This document shows, piece after piece, positions 6,114-11,180 of a stretch of DNA of 11,180 nt (the stretch's first letter is position 1; each line of letters begins with the position of its first letter). This DNA is from Treponema sp. UBA4328 (GTDB lineage: Bacteria > Spirochaetota > Spirochaetia > Treponematales > Treponemataceae): NCBI GenBank assembly GCA_002394465.1, contig DGTU01000029.1, forward strand, positions 1 to 11,180, read 5' to 3'. The notes beneath the pieces were generated by a model, which was not told the DNA's origin, did no database searches, and saw nothing but the letters and a program-made list of their open reading frames with translations. The position numbers and the translations under genes were made by a program.

Positions 6114-7301
6114 ATGAACGAAGTTTTGCAGGCCCATGAAAATGAATATTCGGTTAAGCCCCGTGTTGTTGTCAGTACGCCGGGACGCTTTCATCTTATA
6201 GGCGAACATTCCTGGTTTTTCAGGGATAAAACCATCTCCATGGCCGTTAACCTTCCCGTTTACATTGCAGCTTCCTGCCGCGATGATAATTCGCTGTTCT
6301 TTAATTTTCCGCAGCTTAAGGAAAAGAAACGCTGTTCGCTTACAGTCCTCAAGAACAAAAAAGAAGATAAATGGGCAAATGCCCTCAAGGCCGTAATATA
6401 CGGTTTTACTTCAGGCGGCTTTAACATTACGGGAGGAATTGATTTTACTGTTTATTCAGATATCCTTCCGTCTGCCGGATTCGGAATTACTACCGCAATT
6501 AAAGTCGGAACTGCACTCGCAGTCAGAAAACTGTTCGACATAAAGTGTTCGGATGCTGAAATCCTTCAGGTTATTGAACGTGCAAACAAGCGCTTTCTTC
6601 AGATTGAAAATCATCTTGCTGACAATTTTACGGCCCTGTACTCACAGAAAGGGAATCTGCTGCTTACCAATTACGGAAAATTTTCATATGACAGCATTCC
6701 GTTTAATTTTGAAGGAAAGAAAATCCTTTTGATTGATGCTAAGGTTCCGCGCATTAATCTGTGGAACGAAGAAATAATGCAGGAGCCGGAGAACGTTCTT
6801 CTTCTCGGTGAACTTAAGGAACACAAGCAGAATGCCTACGGCGGCTGGGTTTATGAAGAAAATCCGACTGAAGTAAATGAAGTCCTTAACGTTGTAAGTG
6901 AAGACATGAGGCGCAGGCTTATGTGCATTATCCGTGAGCATAAGGCTGTTCTTGAAGCACGTGATGCGCTGATTACGAACTCTTTCGGAAAGTTTGCACG
7001 CTATGTAAATTTCAGTCATGAAAGCATGAGGGATCTCTATGAGATTTCCTGCCCTGAAATTGACTGGATTTTGAAGCGTCTCCTTGAAATTACACAGAAT
7101 GCGGATGACGTGCGTAATCCTTTCGGCTGCGGACGCATTACGGGCAAAGGTTTCGGCCGCTGCCTTTATGCAGTTCTTCCTGAGGAAAATGTTGAAGAGT
7201 TCAAAAAGAAGATTACTGAATTCGAGAGAATATTCGGTTTCCATCCTGTCTGCTATGAGGTGGAATCCAGTGACGGAGCACATGTAGTTGAGCAGGCTTA
7301 G
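6114..7301 (+). CDS. Galactokinase-related GHMP kinase with degenerate motifs
   Basis: This is a 395-residue protein clearly related to galactokinase, best seen in the C-terminal stretch SHESMRDLYEISCPEID. Numbering from the ATG chosen here, motif 1 is PGRFHLIGEHSWF (23-35), where the family has PGRVNLIGEHTDY; the sugar-binding Asp is replaced by Trp34. Motif 2, normally GGGLSSSA, is SAGFGITTA (120-128). The probable catalytic Asp170 (LADNF) is kept. Motif 3, normally TGGGFGGC, is TGKGFGRC (343-350). The fold and phosphotransfer base are therefore present, but galactose binding and the ATP loops are altered. It may phosphorylate another sugar or act as a non-catalytic relative. The ATG at 6114 leaves a normal 22-residue lead to PGR; an upstream TTG at 6099 has no ribosome site. 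It overlaps surE by 14 nt and starts the four-gene operon. Confidence 0.82.
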   Translation: MNEVLQAHENEYSVKPRVVVSTPGRFHLIGEHSWFFRDKTISMAVNLPVYIAASCRDDNSLFFNFPQLKEKKRCSLTVLKNKKEDKWANALKAVIYGFTSGGFNITGGIDFTVYSDILPSAGFGITTAIKVGTALAVRKLFDIKCSDAEILQVIERANKRFLQIENHLADNFTALYSQKGNLLLTNYGKFSYDSIPFNFEGKKILLIDAKVPRINLWNEEIMQEPENVLLLGELKEHKQNAYGGWVYEENPTEVNEVLNVVSEDMRRRLMCIIREHKAVLEARDALITNSFGKFARYVNFSHESMRDLYEISCPEIDWILKRLLEITQNADDVRNPFGCGRITGKGFGRCLYAVLPEENVEEFKKKITEFERIFGFHPVCYEVESSDGAHVVEQA

Positions 7302-8040
7302 ACTCTTACTCACGAATGATGACGGAATCGGTGCTGAAGGACTCAGGGTACTTGCACAAAAGGTTTCTGAGAAAGCTGATGTCTTTATAATGGCTCCATC
7401 CGGAAACCGCTCGGGTGTCTCAAATTCAATTACCATGATGAAAACGCTTGAAATACGCAGTGCCGGAGAAAACATGTATTCGTGTTCAGGTACGCCGGTT
7501 GACTGTGTGGTTGCAGCGCTCAGGTCTGATTTTTTTGGTGACGTAAAATTTGATGCAGTTTTAAGCGGAATTAATCAGGGTGCAAATATGGGTACCGATC
7601 TTATATATTCCGGAACTGCTGCAGCCGCAAGACAGGCTTCTCTTTATGATATTCCTGCAATTGCACTCAGCGTTGACAGTGATGATGATAACTATAATTT
7701 TAACGGACTTGCATCATTTGCTGCAGAAAACCTGAATTACATAATTTCACTGTGGAGAAAAGGAGCCTTTGTCAATCTGAATGCTTTTTCGTCTGAAAGG
7801 TGCGGCAGGATAGTACCTGCGTCCTTGTGCAATCGCGATTATCACGATAAAGTTATAGTAGAAAAGTCAGGTGACGGGTGGATTACCCGTTTTTCAGGCG
7901 GCGCACTTGAAACGTCGGGTGACAGCGATAATGATTTTGCCGTTTCGAGAGGGGGAGACATTGCTTTTTCCCTTGTAGCGTCTAATCCTGAATTGCTTTA
8001 CAGAACGGGAGGCATGTATGGCAAAGACAATTCTTTCTGA
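7288..8040 (+). CDS. surE: 5'/3'-nucleotidase SurE
   Basis: This is a 250-residue SurE-family phosphatase that hydrolyses nucleoside monophosphates with a divalent metal. The metal and active-site residues are all present: Asp11-Asp12 (LLLTNDDGIGAEGL), Ser42 (NRSGVSNSITM) and Asn96 (SGINQGANMGTD). They are followed by the conserved IYSGTAAAARQA and PAIALS segments. The length is normal. The start is TTG at 7288, nine bases after GGAG at 7275-7278, inside the end of the galactokinase-like gene (14-nt overlap). No better in-frame start exists before LLLTNDDG. The stop lies 23 nt inside the following TPR gene, so the three reading frames are translationally linked. Confidence 0.95.
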   Translation: MSRLRLLLTNDDGIGAEGLRVLAQKVSEKADVFIMAPSGNRSGVSNSITMMKTLEIRSAGENMYSCSGTPVDCVVAALRSDFFGDVKFDAVLSGINQGANMGTDLIYSGTAAAARQASLYDIPAIALSVDSDDDNYNFNGLASFAAENLNYIISLWRKGAFVNLNAFSSERCGRIVPASLCNRDYHDKVIVEKSGDGWITRFSGGALETSGDSDNDFAVSRGGDIAFSLVASNPELLYRTGGMYGKDNSF

Positions 8041-8689
8041 GGGAATTTCCCTGTACAGGCACGGAGATTATTCCGGTGCAATTACATATTTTCTTTCTCT
8101 TCCTGATGATGCTGAAACTGACAATATTGAACTTGCCTATTATATAGGGCTGTGCTATGCGAAACTTGAACGCTATGATGATGCCCTTTTATATCTTGAA
8201 CAGGTCGTAACTGCCGGACAGGATATTGACCGCGTCCTGCAGTGCCGCTATCTTCTTGCAGTAATTTACGTAATGAGCGGAAGAAAACGCCTGGCTGATT
8301 TTGAGCTCAATAAGCTTCTTGAAACGGGATATAAGCCTGCCAGCGTTTACGCTTCGCTTGCATTCATTGCATGGGAACAGGGTGATACTGATAAATGCAT
8401 AGATTATTACAGGCGGTCCCTTGATGCAGATGAAGACAATACGACTGCACTTAACGGACTGGGATACGTTCTTGCTTCAGAAGACAAGGATTTAACTTCG
8501 GCCCTTTCTTACTGCAAGCGGGCACTTGAAAAAGCACCTCAGTCAGCTGCCGTACTTGATTCCATCGGCTTTGTGTATATGAAACTCGGATTAAAAAATG
8601 ATTCCCTTAAATATCTGAAACAGGCACAGGCAATCCTTCCTGATAACGAAGAAATTGCCGAACATATAAGGGTGGCACAGGTTGGCTAG
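8018..8689 (+). CDS. TPR-repeat protein, cytoplasmic
   Basis: This 223-residue protein is made of tetratricopeptide repeats. Helical pairs begin near residues 4, 37, 73, 109, 143 and 179, with typical TPR positions such as GDYSGAITYF, ERYDDALLYLEQV, GDTDKCIDYYRRSL and GYVLASEDKDLTSALSYCKRAL. No signal peptide or membrane helix is seen, so it should stay in the cytoplasm and act as a protein-binding scaffold. ATG 8018 follows GGGAGG by five to six bases, within the 3' end of surE. It ends at the start of the secreted TPR/NHL gene, suggesting a shared task, but the partner cannot be read from sequence. No specific family was recognised. Confidence 0.85.
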   Translation: MAKTILSEGISLYRHGDYSGAITYFLSLPDDAETDNIELAYYIGLCYAKLERYDDALLYLEQVVTAGQDIDRVLQCRYLLAVIYVMSGRKRLADFELNKLLETGYKPASVYASLAFIAWEQGDTDKCIDYYRRSLDADEDNTTALNGLGYVLASEDKDLTSALSYCKRALEKAPQSAAVLDSIGFVYMKLGLKNDSLKYLKQAQAILPDNEEIAEHIRVAQVG

Positions 8690-8690
8690 C

Positions 8691-10784
8691 ATGATTCGTT
8701 TCGTCACTTTCCGCAGGTTTCTGCTTCAGTTTTGTCTTTTACTCCTGACTGTTCCGGCTGTTTTTTCTCAGTCCGGTGCTTTCTCATCTGAAGATGCCCT
8801 CAAAAGGGATTCTGTAGGATCAAGGACTGCTAATTCAGGCCGTGGAGAAGTTTATTTCAGGCAGGGCGTCCAGTCCTATTACAGGGGAAACTTCAACGAA
8901 GCCATAATGCTTTTTGAAAGTGCATTGAATGAGCTTCCGGAAGAAAATGTAATCCTTGACTGGCTTGGAAAGGCTTACTATCGTTCCGGGGCAGAAGGTT
9001 CGGCGCTCCAGCACTGGGAATATGCATCTTCTGCAGGTTACGGCGGACCTCTCCTTAAAAACAGAATTGAAATAGTTAAAAACAGGCGCAATTCGGATAA
9101 TTCCTTTGAGCCGACAGATAAATATACTGAAGCCTGGTCTTTTTCCGGAAGAAGAAATGATACGCTTCTTTTCAGTAAGCCGGTTTCAGTTCTGCCGGAC
9201 AGGGACGGAACCGTATGGGTTTTGTGTTACGGAACAAATCAGCTTATAAGAATGGACGTAAACGGCTTTATCGTTGAACGCTCAAACGGTGCCATAGGAA
9301 ATGACTTTGACCGTCCGCTTGACCTTATCAGGCTTAAAGACGGAAACATGCTTGTAAGTGAATTTTCAGGAGACAGGCTGAGCCTCTTTGATTCAAAGGG
9401 ACGCTTTATAAAGGCTTTCGGTTCAAAGGGGACGGGAGTCGGAAACGTAATCGGTCCTCAGTATCTTGCACAGGATTCGCTTTCAAACATATATGTGACT
9501 GACTGCGGAAACATACGCGTTGATGTTTTTGATAAAGACGGAAAGGGACTGTTCTTCTTCGGACAGAAAACAGAAGGCTTTGAAGGCCTTCATTCACCGA
9601 CCGGAATTGCAGTTTATGATGACGTGATTTATGTGGCTGATGCCTATTCCGGGGCTGTATATAAATTTGACCAGGCAGGAAACTATACCGGACTTTTGTG
9701 CCGTGAAAAAACCTTCAGCCGTCCTGAATCAATGAAACTCTGGAACGGATATCTGGTTGTCTGTGATAAAAACCACGTCTATTCAATTGATATTGCGACA
9801 GGTTCTGTTTTTGAAAACATGAACACCGGTAAGGCTCCTTCTCGTGTTACCTGTGCAGTTCCGGATATCAACGGAAACATTCTTGTTACTGATTACGTTA
9901 CTGATGAAGTATACGTAATGGCAAAACTTCCGGAACTTGCAGGCGGATTCTTCGTTCAGATTGAAAAGATTGATTCTACAAAGTTTCCGAAAGTTACGGT
10001 CGACCTCAAGGTTGAAAACAGATACAGGCAGAGCGTAGTCGGACTTAAGGTGAATAATTTTCTTCTGACGGAAAATAAGGCTCCTGTCCAGGACTTTAAA
10101 TTCGAAGGTTCCGCCTACAGAAATGAAACTGCTGACATTACGGTTATAGTTGACCGCTCGGAATATGCACGCGGATCTGAAGAAGCCGTTAATACGGCCG
10201 TAAAGGAAATTGCACAGGCTATGAACGGTAAGGGAATACTGAGGATTGTCAGTGCCGGAAAAATCCCTCTTGCTGAATATACCGGCTCTCCTTCAGGTGC
10301 GTTAAATTTCAGTGTAAAGGGCCTTAAAAATCCTTATTCAACAGAATGTGAACTTGACAGTGCCATAAGGCTTGCTGCAAATCCGCTGATAGACGGTGAG
10401 AAAAAATCTGCAATAATTCTTGTAGGAAGCGGAAAAGTTACGCAGGGAGCATTTAAGACTTATGGTCTTGCTGACCTTGCCTGCTACCTGAACAACAATT
10501 CGATTGCGCTTTCAAGCGTTCTTACAGGTCAGGGAAGTGCTGACAGGGAAATTGCATATCTGTGCAATGCTACTCCCGGAAATGAATATTATGTTTACCG
10601 GGAAGAGGGGCTTAAGGATATCGTTAAGGATATAATTGACCTTCCGTCCGGAATCTATCAGTTTTCGTTTACTTCAAGGTTAAAGACGAATTTCGGTGAG
10701 AAATATCTTCCGCTTGAAGCTGAAGTTTACCTGATGAACCGCAGCGGAAGGGATGAAACCGGTTACTTTGCACCCCTTGAATAA
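8691..10784 (+). CDS. Secreted TPR / NHL beta-propeller / VWA-like protein
   Basis: This is a 697-residue envelope protein of unknown function. Numbering from the ATG, residues 1-26 form a signal peptide (arginines, then FLLQFCLLLLTVPAVFS, with probable cleavage before QSG and no lipobox). About 50-115 hold one or two TPR units (GEVYFRQGVQSYYRGNFNEAIMLF). About 150-412 form an NHL-type beta-propeller, with repeats such as NIYVTDCGNIRVDVFDKDGK and VIYVADAYSGAVYKFDQAGN. About 415-475 look like a beta-rich linker. About 483-650 resemble a von Willebrand A domain: DITVIVDRSEY, and SAIILVGSGKVT as a later core strand. Its metal site is DRSEY, not DxSxS, so metal-dependent ligand binding may be lost. 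A TTG at 8682 with AAGGG nine bases upstream is a possible earlier start. It probably acts in the periplasm as a protein-binding platform. Confidence 0.82.
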   Translation: MIRFVTFRRFLLQFCLLLLTVPAVFSQSGAFSSEDALKRDSVGSRTANSGRGEVYFRQGVQSYYRGNFNEAIMLFESALNELPEENVILDWLGKAYYRSGAEGSALQHWEYASSAGYGGPLLKNRIEIVKNRRNSDNSFEPTDKYTEAWSFSGRRNDTLLFSKPVSVLPDRDGTVWVLCYGTNQLIRMDVNGFIVERSNGAIGNDFDRPLDLIRLKDGNMLVSEFSGDRLSLFDSKGRFIKAFGSKGTGVGNVIGPQYLAQDSLSNIYVTDCGNIRVDVFDKDGKGLFFFGQKTEGFEGLHSPTGIAVYDDVIYVADAYSGAVYKFDQAGNYTGLLCREKTFSRPESMKLWNGYLVVCDKNHVYSIDIATGSVFENMNTGKAPSRVTCAVPDINGNILVTDYVTDEVYVMAKLPELAGGFFVQIEKIDSTKFPKVTVDLKVENRYRQSVVGLKVNNFLLTENKAPVQDFKFEGSAYRNETADITVIVDRSEYARGSEEAVNTAVKEIAQAMNGKGILRIVSAGKIPLAEYTGSPSGALNFSVKGLKNPYSTECELDSAIRLAANPLIDGEKKSAIILVGSGKVTQGAFKTYGLADLACYLNNNSIALSSVLTGQGSADREIAYLCNATPGNEYYVYREEGLKDIVKDIIDLPSGIYQFSFTSRLKTNFGEKYLPLEAEVYLMNRSGRDETGYFAPLE

Positions 10785-10805
10785 TTGAATTTGATTTGCT
10801 AGAAT
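10777..10805 (+). promoter_or_regulatory. Promoter of rpoZ
   Basis: TTGAAT (10777-10782) and TAGAAT (10800-10805) are spaced by exactly 17 nt. The -35 overlaps the last codons of the NHL/VWA gene. The start would be near 10812, with a leader of about 20 nt to the rpoZ ATG cluster. This separates rpoZ from the preceding operon, although no terminator is visible between them. Confidence 0.6.
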
Positions 10806-10835
10806 ATATTGTTATTTTTTTATAGGAGCATGATG

Positions 10836-11036
10836 ATGATTTTTCCACTGGAGAATCTTGTAAAATTTACCGGTAACGTTTATGAAATTACCGTTGCAGC
10901 CAGCAGACGTGCTTTTCAGCTTTCGATGATTAAAGATGCTGACATTGAGGAGAACGACGGAAAGGTTGTTTCTCTGGCAGCAAAACAGTTGTTCGGACAG
11001 CAGGTACAGTACAGAATCGAGAACAACGCAAAATAA
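10836..11036 (+). CDS. rpoZ: DNA-directed RNA polymerase subunit omega
   Basis: This is a 66-residue diverged omega subunit, which helps assemble and stabilise RNA polymerase by clamping the beta-prime subunit. The family core is seen as NVYEITVAASRRAFQLS (residues 14-30), matching the usual NRFELVLxAAxRARQL, then a polar loop and KVVSLAAKQL in place of the usual VVxALREI helix. Three ATG codons in tandem (10830, 10833, 10836) follow AGGAG at 10824-10828 by 1, 4 and 7 bases. The third has the best spacing and is used here; the protein gains one or two Met otherwise. It has its own promoter overlapping the upstream gene's end. The assignment rests on the short core match, so it is probable rather than certain. 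Confidence 0.78.
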   Translation: MIFPLENLVKFTGNVYEITVAASRRAFQLSMIKDADIEENDGKVVSLAAKQLFGQQVQYRIENNAK

Positions 11037-11045
11037 TCTTATTTT
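11030..11045 (+). terminator. Weak AT-only hairpin over the rpoZ stop codon
   Basis: AAAATAA and TTATTTT form a perfect 7-bp inverted repeat separated by two bases, with the rpoZ TAA inside the left arm. In RNA the loop would open to about six bases, leaving only A-U pairs. It resembles the outer arms of the hairpin at the nrdD stop codon but has no GC core, so it is at best a weak 3'-end signal. Confidence 0.25.
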
Positions 11046-11060
11046 GATTTTAATGCGGTA

Positions 11061-11086
11061 TTGACCAAAAACCGTTATTTTATAAT
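11061..11086 (+). promoter_or_regulatory. Possible promoter of the COX24-domain gene
   Basis: TTGACC (11061-11066, five of six to consensus, last base differing) is followed by TATAAT (11081-11086). The spacer of 14 nt is shorter than optimal; TAATAA at 16 nt is a weaker alternative. The start would be near 11093, about 27 nt before the GTG. Confidence 0.4.
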
Positions 11087-11119
11087 AATAGTCATATATT
11101 TTGACTAAGGAGTGCCATC

Positions 11120-11180
11120 GTGCCTTGTGGTAAGAAAAGAAAGCGCCAGAAGATGGCGACACATAAGCGAAAGAAGATGC
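11120..11180 (+). CDS. Small basic COX24/AURKAIP1-domain protein, bS22-like (partial, runs off the window)
   Basis: This is the first 20 codons of a very basic protein, VPCGKKRKRQKMATHKRKKM with V read as initiator Met. The pattern KKRKRQKMATHKRKK matches the short COX24/AURKAIP1 domain (KKRRKRMxKHKxRK). That domain is found in mitochondrial mS38 and in tiny bacterial small-subunit proteins such as bS22 of actinobacteria. It probably binds 16S rRNA near the decoding centre. The start is GTG at 11120, seven bases after AAGGAG (11107-11112). Such proteins are only about 30-40 residues, so the stop is expected just beyond the window. It is separated from rpoZ by 83 bp. Confidence 0.72.
   Translation, partial: MPCGKKRKRQKMATHKRKKM

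Noticed and set aside
6684..7475. A 263-codon open frame on the minus strand, antisense to the galactokinase-like gene and surE
   Set aside because: Both plus-strand genes there have strong family motifs. The antisense frame has no ribosome site or recognisable domain, and its composition follows from the coding strand.
9573..9592. GAAGGC...GCCTTC inverted repeat inside the NHL/VWA gene
   Set aside because: It lies within coding sequence encoding a propeller repeat (TEGFEGLHS) and is likely a chance result of codon use.
11144..11158. CGCCA-GAAGA-TGGCG inverted repeat in the first codons of the COX24-like gene
   Set aside because: It is a short 5-bp stem in a codon-restricted lysine/arginine-rich stretch; nothing else supports a regulatory role.
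10812..11162. A 116-codon minus-strand frame over rpoZ and the COX24-like gene
   Set aside because: It covers two plus-strand genes with good ribosome sites and shows no recognisable domain.

Overview
The window looks like chromosomal DNA from a spirochaete, most likely a Treponema. This is inferred from moderate GC with AT-rich spacers, a treponeme-like mix of genes (surE beside TPR and NHL-repeat envelope proteins, a diverged rpoZ, a tiny COX24/bS22-like ORF), and an anaerobic lifestyle implied by a class III ribonucleotide reductase (RNR) operon. No marker names the species. No mobile element, CRISPR array or phage gene was seen, and the coding density is high.

Left part (1-4190, all minus strand): a tRNA-CAU gene with its own promoter sits at the left edge. 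Next is an anaerobic dNTP operon, read right to left as nrdR, nrdD, a glycyl-radical/redoxin gene, then nrdG. The promoter in front of nrdR carries a perfect NrdR box between its -35 and -10 elements, so the operon is probably self-repressed by NrdR. The notable point is that the NrdD catalytic polypeptide ends just after its zinc site and has no glycyl-radical loop. That loop is encoded by the next gene, fused to a CPNC thioredoxin/glutaredoxin-like domain. The working enzyme is therefore probably NrdD plus this small radical-and-reductant subunit, activated by the radical-SAM protein NrdG. The spacer between the two halves holds three predicted hairpins, one of them over the nrdD stop codon.

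Middle (4231-6113): lnt (apolipoprotein N-acyltransferase) reads left and is divergent from the next operon. The short AT-rich spacer holds an 8-bp inverted repeat.

Right part (6114-11180, all plus strand): four tightly coupled genes encode a galactokinase-related GHMP protein with degraded sugar-site and glycine-rich motifs, the nucleotidase SurE, a TPR protein, and a secreted TPR / NHL-propeller / VWA-like protein. After a new promoter comes rpoZ (RNA polymerase omega), then the start of a very small basic COX24-domain (bS22-like) ribosome-associated protein cut by the window edge. There is no gene-free stretch longer than about 160 bases.
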